DNA of 43,329 nucleotides, taken from Nocardiopsis trehalosi NBRC 14201 (GTDB lineage: Bacteria; Actinomycetota; Actinomycetes; Streptosporangiales; Streptosporangiaceae). The position numbers and the translations under genes are program-made. Positions 24,431-32,186 of the stretch are shown one piece after another. The notes under the pieces were generated by a model, which saw only the letters and a program-made list of their open reading frames with translations, was not told the origin of the DNA and did no database searches. The stretch spans positions 1 to 43,329 of the forward strand of contig NZ_BCRK01000030.1 in NCBI RefSeq assembly GCF_001552555.1, given 5' to 3'. The first letter of the stretch is position 1; each line of letters begins with the position of its first letter.

Positions 24431-24819
24431 CCCATCTGTTCCGCGTGGTGGACACGTGTCGGTGGCGGAGTGCGCGGTGCGTCCGCGCGGCCGGTGCGGC
24501 GGAGGACGGGGGCGGTGTCCGTGCCGGTGGGCGCCGGGACGGCCGCCCCGCGATCACGTAGCGGGGCCGGACTGGTATGGACGGTAACCAGCGGTGCGCG
24601 AGCGAGTCCAGACACGCAGGCGCACGTGGCCGGATGCGGCAGGCCCGCTGCGCACCCGGTCGGCCGCACCCCCGCATACCGGCCGAGGTCGGGTGGTGGA
24701 CCAGCGGTTTCACCGCCGGGGGGCCGGGCGCGGCGCCCGTCCGAGAGGTTATGGCCCCGGGCACCCGCCCGGGGCGGCCGCGGCGGTGCGGCGCGGCGGT
24801 GCGGCGCCGGGCGCGCGGA
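24431..24819 (-). promoter_or_regulatory. Leader region of the NRPS operon with CTGGT/ACCAG inverted repeat
   Basis: No gene is seen in these 389 bp. The arms CTGGT (24572-24576) and ACCAG (24587-24591) flank an AT-containing centre around TACCGT on the minus strand, which matches a TAnnnT -10. No clear -35 is present. The operon promoter and any operator should lie here. No pathway regulator gene is present in the operon. Confidence 0.35.
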
Positions 24820-24850
24820 GCCGCCGCCCCCAGCGGTCGGGGGCGGCGGC
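24820..24850 (-). terminator. Strong hairpin after the lipoprotein gene
   Basis: Twelve-base arms (24820-24831 and 24839-24850) pair perfectly around AGCGGTC, directly after the lipoprotein stop. It insulates the NRPS operon from upstream transcription. Confidence 0.7.
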
Positions 24851-24852
24851 GG

Positions 24853-25326
24853 TCAGGCGGGGGACAGGCGCAGGACCGCGCCCTCGTCGGTCAGGGCCAC
24901 GAAGGTCACCACGACGTCGTTGAGCCGGCCGACCGACTCCTCCTCCAGCGGGCCCTCGTGGCCGGTGCCCACCGAGATGCCGGGGCCGTACCCCGAGACC
25001 TCGATGCCCTCGGGTCCGGCCTCCTCGACGACCAGGCCGTCCAGGCCGTGCCGGCCGTCCAGGGCGATCTCGTCGCCGGTGCGGACGGCGACCTCGCAGT
25101 CGGCGTCGGCGCAGGCGTCCAGGTCGGTGCCGTCGGCGGGGCCGGGCGCCCCGGGGGACGCGGCCGCGGTCGCCTCCGACGCGGTGGCGGAGGGCGGCGC
25201 GGCGGGGGAGTCGGGCGCGGAACCGGGGCCGGCCGGGTCGGCGGCGGGGCCGCCGGAGCAGCCGGCCGCGACGGCCGCCGCCGCGAGGGCGGCCAGGGCG
25301 GAACGCCGGGGAGCGCGTGCGGTCAT
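24853..25326 (-). CDS. Small lipoprotein
   Basis: A 157-residue exported protein. Its N-terminus is a lipoprotein signal: MTARAPRRSALAALAAAAVA, then the lipobox AAGC with Cys23. It is followed by a low-complexity Pro/Ala/Ser linker (25-65) and a small domain with CADADCEVAVRTGDEIALDG and SVGRLNDVVVTFVAL. The two Cys in CADADC could form a disulfide. The linker-plus-beta-domain layout is common in actinomycete secreted proteins. The function is unknown. Confidence 0.8.
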   Translation of the reverse strand: MTARAPRRSALAALAAAAVAAGCSGGPAADPAGPGSAPDSPAAPPSATASEATAAASPGAPGPADGTDLDACADADCEVAVRTGDEIALDGRHGLDGLVVEEAGPEGIEVSGYGPGISVGTGHEGPLEEESVGRLNDVVVTFVALTDEGAVLRLSPA

Positions 25327-25489
25327 GGTGCCTCGTCGCCGTCGAAGGGGTGCGGCCGGCGCACCGGGGCACCGGGCGGGCCGCGTCCGTCACCGTGCAT
25401 GGTGCCGCGCCCGGCCCGGACCGCGCTCCCCCCATGGCCGCACCCGGCCACCCCGCCTCCACCCCCGCGACCGGGCGCGGGCGTCCGCG

Positions 25490-25505
25490 CATGACATCCG
25501 TCATG
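25490..25505. promoter_or_regulatory. Palindrome CATGAC-ATCC-GTCATG
   Basis: Perfect 6-bp arms. With the second site at 25542 it makes a pair of TGAC/GTCA palindromes 52 bp apart, in the 364-bp gap between the divergent lipoprotein and membrane protein genes. NarL/DesR-type response regulators bind sites of this kind. Confidence 0.5.
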
Positions 25506-25541
25506 GCCGCCCCGTGCGGGGCGCGGGGCGGAGCCGTGACG

Positions 25542-25578
25542 GGTGACACTACGTCACCGCCCGGATGCGGCCTAGGTT
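25542..25578 (+). promoter_or_regulatory. Palindrome GGTGAC-ACTAC-GTCACC with downstream -10
   Basis: Perfect 6-bp arms around ACTAC (25542-25558). They are followed by the -10-like TAGGTT (25573-25578), so the palindrome covers the -35 position, as for an activator touching RNA polymerase. The predicted leader to ATG 25691 is about 105 bases. Confidence 0.5.
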
Positions 25579-25690
25579 CGGAGCAGGCCCCCGGGCGACG
25601 ACCGCCGCCCCTCCGCCGCCGGCCCCGCCGCGCGCGAGGGCGGTGCGGCGGCGCCGGGGCGGGGCGGGACGCGACGACGGGGAGACCGGG

Positions 25691-26356
25691 ATGTTCGAGG
25701 AATGGCGGCGGCACCGGGCCGCGCGGCGGATCACACCCGGGAACGGCCGCGCGCTGCGGCCCTTCCGCTGGTGGCAGCCGTTCTCCCGCGTCCTGTTCTA
25801 CCTCCCGCTGCCCGACGGAGACGGCCGGCAGGTGGTCTACGCCGTCGACGTGCGCTACGCGCAGCGGTTCTTCTCCGAGGACGGCAAGGGCAGGGCCCAC
25901 CTGTACCGCGACGGCCGGCACCACGCCGAGTCGCCGCTGCCCGCCGCCTTCCCCGTCCCGGGCGGCACGATCGACGTCGCGCTGTCGGCCTTCGGCCTCA
26001 AGCGCTGCCACTACGTCACCGCCGGGGGAGCCGAGCACCGGCTCCTCCCGGACCGGCGCTCGGCCGAAGGGCGGCGCGCGCGCCTGGAGCGCGAGCACCC
26101 CGTGCTCAGCGGCGCCATCGGCCTCTGCTCGCTGATCCTGCTCGTCGTCCCCGCGCTCCTGCTCGTCCCGCAGCTGATCGAGACGGCCACCCTCGTTCCC
26201 CCCGTGGCGGAGCGCTTCGGCACGTTCACCTCGCCCGTCCAGCTGCCGGTCTGGCTCAACATCGGGCTCGCCCTCGGGGCCGCGGCGGCCAGCACGGAGC
26301 GCGCGCTGCGCCTGCGCTACAACTGGCTGCTGGACTCCGCGGCGCAGGGGGAGTGA
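25691..26356 (+). CDS. Hypothetical membrane protein
   Basis: A 221-residue protein of a type common but uncharacterised in Streptomyces-like genomes. The N-terminal 130 residues are soluble (WWQPFSRVLFYLPLPDGDGR, VVYAVDVRYAQRFFSEDGKG), and two hydrophobic segments follow (GAIGLCSLILLVVPALLLVP and VWLNIGLALGAAAAS). ATG 25691 follows GGGGAGACCGGG; upstream in-frame starts are not supported by a ribosome site. The paired palindromes upstream suggest tight regulation. The function is unknown. Confidence 0.75.
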   Translation: MFEEWRRHRAARRITPGNGRALRPFRWWQPFSRVLFYLPLPDGDGRQVVYAVDVRYAQRFFSEDGKGRAHLYRDGRHHAESPLPAAFPVPGGTIDVALSAFGLKRCHYVTAGGAEHRLLPDRRSAEGRRARLEREHPVLSGAIGLCSLILLVVPALLLVPQLIETATLVPPVAERFGTFTSPVQLPVWLNIGLALGAAAASTERALRLRYNWLLDSAAQGE

Positions 26357-26457
26357 CGGCCGGCCGGCGGCCGGGCCCCGGGATTCGGCAGCGCGGTCCC
26401 AGCTGAGGGGCGGGTTCCCGCCAGCGCGGCGGGCCGGCGCCGGGCAGGCTGTGCGCC

Positions 26458-26928
26458 ATGACGACGACCTCCACGACCGACTCCACCACCGTCCTCACCG
26501 GCATGTACGCGGCCGAGGCCGCCTACCTGGCCGCCGGCGGGCCCGGCACCGCCTCCTTCGACCTGCTCGCCCCCTACTTCTCGCCCGACGTGGTGCTGCA
26601 CCAGGCCGACGCCCTGCCCTACGGCGGGCAGTGGCGCGGCCACGCCGGCCTGGAGCGGTTCTTCCTCGCGATGAGCCGGACCTGGGCGGAGTTCGAGATG
26701 CGCGAGCAGGAGTTCCTCGCCACCGGGGCGACCGCGGTCGTCCGCACCCGCATCAGCGCCCGCTCCCGCGCCACCGGGCGCGCGCTGGACTTCCCCCTCC
26801 TGCAGACGATCACCGTCGCCGACGGGCGCATCACCGAGGTCCACCCGTTCTACTGGGACACCGCCGCCATCGCCCGCGCCTGCGCCGCCCCGGCGGACGG
26901 GCCGGTCAGCGGGGCCGCCGGGGGGTGA
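26458..26928 (+). CDS. NTF2/SnoaL-like domain protein
   Basis: A 156-residue single-domain protein with the cone-shaped NTF2-like fold. It contains LLAPYFSPDVVLHQADALPYGG, WRGHAGLERFFLAMS, and VADGRITEVHPFYWD. This pattern is shared by SnoaL-like cyclases, steroid isomerases and many functionally unassigned family members. There is no signal peptide. Its 3' end overlaps the convergent GntR-TetR gene by 23 bp. The activity is not predictable. Confidence 0.82.
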   Translation: MTTTSTTDSTTVLTGMYAAEAAYLAAGGPGTASFDLLAPYFSPDVVLHQADALPYGGQWRGHAGLERFFLAMSRTWAEFEMREQEFLATGATAVVRTRISARSRATGRALDFPLLQTITVADGRITEVHPFYWDTAAIARACAAPADGPVSGAAGG

Positions 26929-27784
26929 CCACGGTGGTCAGCCCGTCGAGCAGGCGCTCCAGGCCGAAGGCGAACAGCGACTCCAGGTCGAGTTCGGTCC
27001 CCGGTTCGGTGACCTGCGCGATCAGCGGGCCGTCGACGGCGAGCCGGGCCGTGGTCCACTGCGCGCTGGTCATCCCCGTGTCCAGCTCGGCCCGGGCCTC
27101 GCTCTCGATGTTCACCGCCGTCCCCCGCACGTAGTTGACCATCGTCGCGTAGACGTGCAGGCGCGTCGTCGGGTCCAGGCCGAGCCCGTCGAGCGCGCGC
27201 AGCGTCCACAGCCCGTACGCCAGCTGCCCCGGCAGGGTGGCCGGGCGGGTGATGGACACCAGCCGGGGCAGCCAGGGGTGGCGCTGGTAGACCTCCCACT
27301 GCAGCCGCGCCGCGACGCGCAGGTGGGAGCGCCACCCCGGCGGCGGCTCCGGGTAGTCGATCTCGGCGAAGGCGGCGTCGGCGATCAGCTGTGTGAGCTC
27401 GCCCTTGCCCTCCAGGTGCCGGTAGAGGGCCATGGTGGCCACCTCCAGCCGGGCCGCCACCGCCCGCATGGACAGGGCGGCCAGGCCGTCGGTGTCGGCG
27501 ATCTCCATGGCCGTGCGCACGACCCGGTCGCGTTCGAGGCCCCCGGCCGACCGGGCGGGCAGTCGGCGCCGGGCGACGACGGCGCCGACCCGGGGCGCCG
27601 ACTCGATGGCGCCCGCCTGCTTGAGCGCGGCCAGCGCCTTGGTGGCCGTCGCCATGGCGACGCCCCACTCGCGCACGATGGCCCGGGTGGTGGGCACCGG
27701 GTCACCGGGTGCCAGTTCGCCGCGGGCGATGCGCCGCTCGATGTCGGCGGCGATCCTCAGGTAGGGCGGTCGGGCGTCGTTCAC
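26906..27784 (-). CDS. GntR-TetR hybrid transcriptional regulator
   Basis: A 292-residue regulator with two DNA-binding modules. Residues 1-75 are a GntR winged helix (PPYLRIAADIERRIARGELA, GDPVPTTRAIVREWGVAMAT). Residues 85-135 are a TetR HTH (RDRVVRTAMEIADTDGLAAL, SMRAVAARLEVATMALYRHL), followed by a TetR_C-type ligand domain. Such fusions are known in actinobacteria. GTG 27784 lies 19 bp after the carotenoid oxygenase stop, so the two form an operon. The protein probably binds the TGCACTAGTGCA palindrome upstream of that operon. Confidence 0.9.
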   Translation of the reverse strand: MNDARPPYLRIAADIERRIARGELAPGDPVPTTRAIVREWGVAMATATKALAALKQAGAIESAPRVGAVVARRRLPARSAGGLERDRVVRTAMEIADTDGLAALSMRAVAARLEVATMALYRHLEGKGELTQLIADAAFAEIDYPEPPPGWRSHLRVAARLQWEVYQRHPWLPRLVSITRPATLPGQLAYGLWTLRALDGLGLDPTTRLHVYATMVNYVRGTAVNIESEARAELDTGMTSAQWTTARLAVDGPLIAQVTEPGTELDLESLFAFGLERLLDGLTTVVTPRRPR

Positions 27785-27803
27785 GGCGCCATGGTGCCAC
27801 GCC

Positions 27804-29063
27804 TCAGTGGTCGGGCAGCCAGTTGCCGTGCAGGCCCAGCGGCACCCGGGCCGGCAGGTGCACGCGGGCGACGGGCTCGCCGGTGAAGTCCCGGGCCGCG
27901 AGGATCACCAGGTCGCCGGCGCCGCGCTCGGGGTCGTGCACGTAGCCGAGCAGGTAGCCGTCGTCCTCCTCCGCGCCCGCTGCGGCGAACACGGCCTCCC
28001 CGACGGACTGGCCCCGGCCGAACGCGTGCACCTCGGCCGTGCCGCGCTCCAGGTCGTGCTTGACCAGCGCGTTGGTGAAGGCGCCGTCGGCCGGCGCGCC
28101 TTCGGGGACGAACGGGATGCCGTACAGGTCGGTCGCGGCCGAGTAGCCGTAGCGGTGGCGGCGCGTGGCGCGCGCCTCGTTGACGCGCGGGAAGTCCTGC
28201 GGCCGGTCGTCGACGCGGCGCTGGTCGACCCCGTCCGGGCCGATCGTCCAGCGGTCCAGAACGGGGCGGACCGCGCCGGGATCGGCGGGGTCGAAGGGGC
28301 CCTCGGCGGTGACGAGGTCGACCACGACCGCGTCGCCGTCGTCGTAGGCGTTGAGGGTGTGGCTGACGTGCACCGGGTCGATCTCGCTCCAGCGCACCGC
28401 ACCGCCGACGCGCGGCATGACCCCGACCCGGGTCGGGTGCCCCGGCAGCCACCGGCACTCGAACCCGTCGAAGCCGAGCGGCGTGTCCCACAGCACCACG
28501 TGGTCCTCGGTGAGCGCGAAGTCGTGCAGGAACGGCGAGCGCGACAGCGGGATGAGGGAGGTGCGGACGACGCGGCCGTCCGGGCCGGTCACGATGTACT
28601 GCACCTCGGCGCGGCCCATCATGTAGGCGAGCGAGTGCAGTTCGCCGGTGAGCGGGTCGTGCTTGGAGTGCGCGCCCGCCGTGAAGCCCTCGGGGGTGGC
28701 GCCCAGGTCGCACGGCCCGACGGTGTCGAGCAGGTCGTCGAGTTCGGCGGGCGGCAGGCCGCCCTCGGCCAGGGCGAAGGTCCGCCGGGCGTGCCGGACC
28801 ACGTTGATCATGGGCGCGTGACCGGAGGTGCGCACGAACCGGTTGCGGTACCACTCGGCCCGGCCCTCGCGCAGCCGCACCCCGTGGACCATGCCCTGCC
28901 CCATGCCCCAGATGTGGGTGGCGGGGTCCTCCACGCCCAGGGCGTTGGGCCCGTTGCGCAGGTAGCGCCCGTTGAGTTCGGCCGGGATCCGCCCGGTGAC
29001 GGGGAGGTCGTAGGCGGTGACCTCTTCGGTGACGGGCGCGAACGCCCCTTCCAGGTATCTCAT
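27804..29063 (-). CDS. Carotenoid cleavage oxygenase (RPE65/CCD family)
   Basis: A 419-residue non-haem iron dioxygenase. The four iron-binding His appear in the expected places: His132 in AGAHSKHDP, His180 in FLHDFALTEDH, His235 in VSHTLNAYDDG, and His412 in LHGNWLPDH. The start, IPAELNGRYLRNGPNAL, is the family N-terminal motif. Bacterial members cleave carotenoids, apocarotenoids or stilbene and lignin phenols. No carotenoid biosynthesis genes are in the window. ATG 29063 is preceded by a -10 TACGTT 6 bases upstream, so the mRNA is probably leaderless. Confidence 0.93.
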   Translation of the reverse strand: MRYLEGAFAPVTEEVTAYDLPVTGRIPAELNGRYLRNGPNALGVEDPATHIWGMGQGMVHGVRLREGRAEWYRNRFVRTSGHAPMINVVRHARRTFALAEGGLPPAELDDLLDTVGPCDLGATPEGFTAGAHSKHDPLTGELHSLAYMMGRAEVQYIVTGPDGRVVRTSLIPLSRSPFLHDFALTEDHVVLWDTPLGFDGFECRWLPGHPTRVGVMPRVGGAVRWSEIDPVHVSHTLNAYDDGDAVVVDLVTAEGPFDPADPGAVRPVLDRWTIGPDGVDQRRVDDRPQDFPRVNEARATRRHRYGYSAATDLYGIPFVPEGAPADGAFTNALVKHDLERGTAEVHAFGRGQSVGEAVFAAAGAEEDDGYLLGYVHDPERGAGDLVILAARDFTGEPVARVHLPARVPLGLHGNWLPDH

Positions 29064-29069
29064 GTGGAC

Positions 29070-29075
29070 AACGTA
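29070..29075 (-). promoter_or_regulatory. -10 box of the carotenoid oxygenase operon
   Basis: TACGTT on the minus strand, 6 bases before ATG 29063, which places the transcription start at or next to the start codon. No good -35 is visible. Confidence 0.5.
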
Positions 29076-29123
29076 CGCGCGCACGCCTTCGTTCTCGGGG
29101 TCGGCGGGCGAATCTCCGCGCTG

Positions 29124-29135
29124 TGCACTAGTGCA
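29124..29135. promoter_or_regulatory. Palindrome TGCACTAGTGCA, probable operator
   Basis: A perfect 12-bp palindrome about 60-72 bp upstream of the carotenoid oxygenase start. It contains one of the few CTAG sequences in the window. It is the best candidate binding site for the GntR-TetR hybrid encoded by the second gene of the operon. Confidence 0.55.
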
Positions 29136-29193
29136 GCGGGTGGCCGGGGCGGCCCCGCCCGGGGTGGGCGGGACCGCCCGGCGCCGGGTGCCC

Positions 29194-30573
29194 TCAGCCG
29201 CCGGTGGCGGCGCCCCGCCACGCGGCGGCGGAGCGGAACAGGTCGTCGGGGTCGCGGTCGGCCTTGACGCGGGCCAGGCGGCGGGCGTCCCCGGGGGTGG
29301 ACCAGGGGCGGTCGGTGTCGGCCGGGTGGTCGCCGAACAGGAAGTTGGGGGCGCGGCCCACCGCCGCGTCGCGCACGGGCGCCAGCGCCCGCCCGTGCAG
29401 CCCGCGCACCGCGGCCGGGTCGGGGCCCTCCACCGGCGACAGCACCTGGAGCAGCCAGGCGGCGCCGCGGTGGCCCACCGCCGCGCCGTGCTCGGCCGGG
29501 CGGGCGAGCGCGCCCCCGAGGTGGCGCAGCCCCACCACGCACATCAGCGGGGCGGAGGGGCCGGCCTCCTGCAGCACGGCGCGCAGCCGCCCGGCGTCCA
29601 GGGTGGTGAGCAGGCTGTTGTCGGCGTCGTAGCCGTGCGGCTCGGCGGGGTCGGCGTAGATGCGCTCCGAATCGGCGAACGCCAGGTCCGCGACCGTGTC
29701 GCGGACGGGCCCCAGCGCGCGCAGCGGGGCGAGCAGCCGCGCGCCCTGTTCGGCGTCGGTGGTGGCGGTGACCCGCAGGTGGACGAGGTAGCGGCCGCGC
29801 ACCTCCTCGGGCAGCTGCGGGATGTCGGGGTAGCGCAGCAGGCCCAGCGACGTCGTCACCTCCTCCGGCGCGGTGGCGGCCCACTCCAGGTAGGCCGGGA
29901 GCAGGGCGTCGAGGTGGTGCTCGGTGAAGACCAGCTCCCCGCCGTAGACGCGCTCGACGGGCACCAGGCCGATCTCCATCGCGGTGACCGCGGCGAGGCG
30001 CAGGGGCCCGCCGCGCAGCGCCCAGAACAGGTCGGGGTCGTCGGCGGCGGTGACGCGGCGCGGCCGGGCGTCGGCGGTGACGACCTCCAGGGCGCGCACG
30101 TGGTCGGCGGCGTAGCCGTGGGTGCGGGCGAGCAGGCCCAGGCCGCCGCCGAGGGTGTAGCCGACCGCGCCCACCGTGGGCGAGGAGCCGCTGAGCGGGG
30201 CCAGGCCGTAGCGGGCGGCCGCCGCGACCACGTCGGCCCACCGGGTGCCCGCGCCGACGCGGGCGGTGCGCGCGGCGGGGTCGACGGCGACCCCGGCCAT
30301 GGCGCCGGTGGTGACGAGCACGCCCCCGTCGAGGGGCGTGGCCAGGCCGTGGCCGGTGGCCTGCACGGCCACCGGCAGGCCGTGTTCGGCGGCGTGGGCG
30401 ACCGCCGTGCGCACGTCACCGGGCCCGGCCGCGGCGACGACGGCGCCGGGCGCGTGCGCGAACGCCGCCTGGAAGCCGCTGCGGGCGGTGTCGTAGCCGT
30501 CGTCGCCGGGCAGGTGCACCCGGCCGGCGACGTGGGCGGCCAGCGCGGCGTGCGGAGAGGTCGGGGTGGTCAT
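29194..30573 (-). CDS. BBE-type FAD-linked oxidase
   Basis: A 459-residue flavoprotein of the p-cresol methylhydroxylase/berberine-bridge group. The FAD domain has VAVQATGHGLATPLDGG, whose His is the usual 8-alpha-histidyl attachment, and SSPTVGAVGYTLGGGLGLL. The second attachment Cys is absent, so flavin is probably bound once. The usual RGGGGNFGIVT stretch is replaced by ALRGGPLRLAAVTAME. The C-terminus has APNFLFGDHP and RLARVKADRDPDDLF. GGAGGAA precedes the ATG. Relatives oxidise sugars, alkaloids or antibiotic intermediates; the substrate here is unknown. Confidence 0.9.
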   Translation of the reverse strand: MTTPTSPHAALAAHVAGRVHLPGDDGYDTARSGFQAAFAHAPGAVVAAAGPGDVRTAVAHAAEHGLPVAVQATGHGLATPLDGGVLVTTGAMAGVAVDPAARTARVGAGTRWADVVAAAARYGLAPLSGSSPTVGAVGYTLGGGLGLLARTHGYAADHVRALEVVTADARPRRVTAADDPDLFWALRGGPLRLAAVTAMEIGLVPVERVYGGELVFTEHHLDALLPAYLEWAATAPEEVTTSLGLLRYPDIPQLPEEVRGRYLVHLRVTATTDAEQGARLLAPLRALGPVRDTVADLAFADSERIYADPAEPHGYDADNSLLTTLDAGRLRAVLQEAGPSAPLMCVVGLRHLGGALARPAEHGAAVGHRGAAWLLQVLSPVEGPDPAAVRGLHGRALAPVRDAAVGRAPNFLFGDHPADTDRPWSTPGDARRLARVKADRDPDDLFRSAAAWRGAATGG

Positions 30574-30646
30574 GGGTGTGGGTTCCTCCGGTCGTACGGT
30601 GCGCGGACGGGTCGGCCACCGCCCGCGCACCGCACCCTGCCGCGTA

Positions 30647-30669
30647 AACACGACATCCGCCGTCATGTT
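30647..30669. promoter_or_regulatory. Imperfect inverted repeat upstream of the FAD oxidase
   Basis: AACACGAC (30647-30654) and GTCATGTT (30662-30669) pair with one mismatch around ATCCGCC. It lies 75-95 bp upstream of the oxidase start, in the 140-bp gap to the HxlR gene. It resembles the GACATCCGTCATG palindrome at 25490. Confidence 0.35.
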
Positions 30670-30713
30670 CTCCGGAGATCCGCGCCCCCCGTCCGCCGCC
30701 GGCGCGGTGCGGG

Positions 30714-31043
30714 TCAGGGCAGGGCCGTGATGCGGTCCATGTGCTCCTCGCCCCACGCGCCCAACGGGGCCAGGGCGGTGTTGAGCGAGCGGCCGAACGG
30801 GGTCAGCGAGTACTCCACCTTCGGTGGCACCTGGGGGTGGACCTCGCGGTGGAGGAGACCGCTGGCCTCCATCTCGCGGAGCTGCAGGATCAGCACCCGT
30901 TCGCTGATCCCCGCCACCGCCCGCCGCAGCTCGCCGAAGCGCAGCGGCCCCTCGCCGAGGTTGAACAGGATCAACCCCTTCCACTTCCCGCCCATGACGG
31001 CGATCGCGGCGTCGAGGCCGCAGGTGTACTCGCGTTTCGGCAT
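30714..31043 (-). CDS. HxlR-family transcriptional regulator
   Basis: A 109-residue winged-helix protein. It has the HxlR Cys in PKREYTCGLDAAIAVMGGKW, then GLILFNLGEGPLRFGELRRA, ISERVLILQLREMEASGLL and the wing QVPPKVEYSLTPFGRSL. Family members sense aldehydes or redox changes through that Cys. ATG 31043 is used because GGGAG lies 6 bases upstream. It is divergent from the imine-reductase-like gene, with two copies of TGT(C/A)GGTAC between them. Confidence 0.92.
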   Translation of the reverse strand: MPKREYTCGLDAAIAVMGGKWKGLILFNLGEGPLRFGELRRAVAGISERVLILQLREMEASGLLHREVHPQVPPKVEYSLTPFGRSLNTALAPLGAWGEEHMDRITALP

Positions 31044-31064
31044 CACGGCTCCCACGAACAGAAG

Positions 31065-31096
31065 TGTCGGTACCCGACAAAAATGTAGGTACTTGA
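31065..31096. promoter_or_regulatory. Direct repeat TGTMGGTACYYGA, probable HxlR operator
   Basis: TGTCGGTACCCGA (31065-31077) and TGTAGGTACTTGA (31084-31096) match at 10 of 13 positions and are spaced 19 bp apart, so they lie on nearly the same face of the helix. Each contains GGTAC. The position between the divergent genes fits control of both. Confidence 0.6.
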
Positions 31097-31224
31097 AGAT
31101 ATGTGCGCGGACGACCAGCATGAGTCGGGCACCGCCCGCGAGGCCCCCGGCCCGGGCCGACACCCCCGCCCCCGGCACCCTCCGCCCCGGCGTGCGCCCA
31201 CCCACCGACGACTGGAGTCCCGCC

Positions 31225-32115
31225 ATGACCGCCGCCGACCGCACCCCCGTCACCGTCCTCGGCCTGGGCGCCATGGGGAGCGCCCTCGCCGAGGCGTTCC
31301 TCGCCGCCGGGCACCCCACGACCGTCTGGAACCGCACACCGGGCCGCGCGGCGCCACTGGCGGCCAAGGGCGCGCGCCACGCCCCGACGGTGCGCGAGGC
31401 GGTCGCGGCCGCCCCGCTGGTCGTCACCTGCCTGACCACCTTCGAGGACACCCGCCGGGCCCTGGAGCCGGCGGCGCACGACCTGGCCGGGCGCGCCCTG
31501 GTCACCCTGAACAGCGGGTCGCCGGCCGGCGCCCGCGCGATGGCCGCCTGGGCCGCCGGCAACGGCGCCCGGTTCCTCGCCGGCGCCGTCAAGAACGTGC
31601 CCTCCGCCGTCGGCGCACCGGACACCCTGCTGTACTACAGCGGCGACCGCACCGTGTTCGACGCCCACGCGGCCGACCTGCGGGTCCTGGGCGGCGACAC
31701 CGTCCACCTCGGCGACGAGGCCGACCTCGCCGCCCTGTACGAGATGGCGGTGGGCGCCATGCTGCTGCCCGCCCTCACCGGCTTCTTCCAGGGCGCCGCC
31801 GCGCTCCAGGCCCGCGGCCTCCAGGCCCGCACCATGGTGCGGTTCGCCGGCAAGTGGCTTGACATGATCTCCGCCCTGCTGCCCGTCTACGCCGCCGAGA
31901 TCGACAGCGGCGACTACACCGACGCCGCCTCCACGGTGGACCTGTTCCGCGCGGGCGCCGCCCACGACGCGGAGCTGACCGCCGAGACCGGCGTCGACAC
32001 CGCCTGGGCCGCCCCGCTGAACGACCTGCTGGAGCGGGCCGCCGCGGCCGGGCACGGCGGCCACAGCGTCTCCGCGCTGACCGAGGTCCTGCGCGGGCCG
32101 CGCGCGGCGGCCTGA
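31225..32115 (+). CDS. NAD(P)-dependent oxidoreductase, imine-reductase-like
   Basis: A 296-residue beta-hydroxyacid-dehydrogenase-fold enzyme. The N-terminal Rossmann motif is VTVLGLGAMGSALAEAFLAA (8-27), followed by HPTTVWNRTPGRA, whose NRTPxR favours NADPH, as in imine reductases. The interdomain helix carries LGDEADLAALYEMAVGAMLL, and the C-terminal helical dimer domain contains FRAGAAHDAELTAETGVDT. TGGAG precedes the ATG. The 181-bp leader contains the HxlR repeats. The substrate may be an imine, aldehyde or 3-hydroxyacid. Confidence 0.88.
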   Translation: MTAADRTPVTVLGLGAMGSALAEAFLAAGHPTTVWNRTPGRAAPLAAKGARHAPTVREAVAAAPLVVTCLTTFEDTRRALEPAAHDLAGRALVTLNSGSPAGARAMAAWAAGNGARFLAGAVKNVPSAVGAPDTLLYYSGDRTVFDAHAADLRVLGGDTVHLGDEADLAALYEMAVGAMLLPALTGFFQGAAALQARGLQARTMVRFAGKWLDMISALLPVYAAEIDSGDYTDAASTVDLFRAGAAHDAELTAETGVDTAWAAPLNDLLERAAAAGHGGHSVSALTEVLRGPRAAA

Positions 32116-32186
32116 CCCGCCCCCGCGACCGGGCCGCCCGCGCGGCCCGGTCGGCCCGGGGCCGCGCCCGCGGGCATGCTGGAGAC

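Noticed and set aside
23031-24764. A continuous minus-strand frame that would extend the NRPS by about 580 residues at its N-terminus.
   Set aside because: It runs antisense-frame through the PhyH and DGLHR genes and is Arg/Pro/Ala filler. The A domain starts normally at 23030 with an ATGA overlap.
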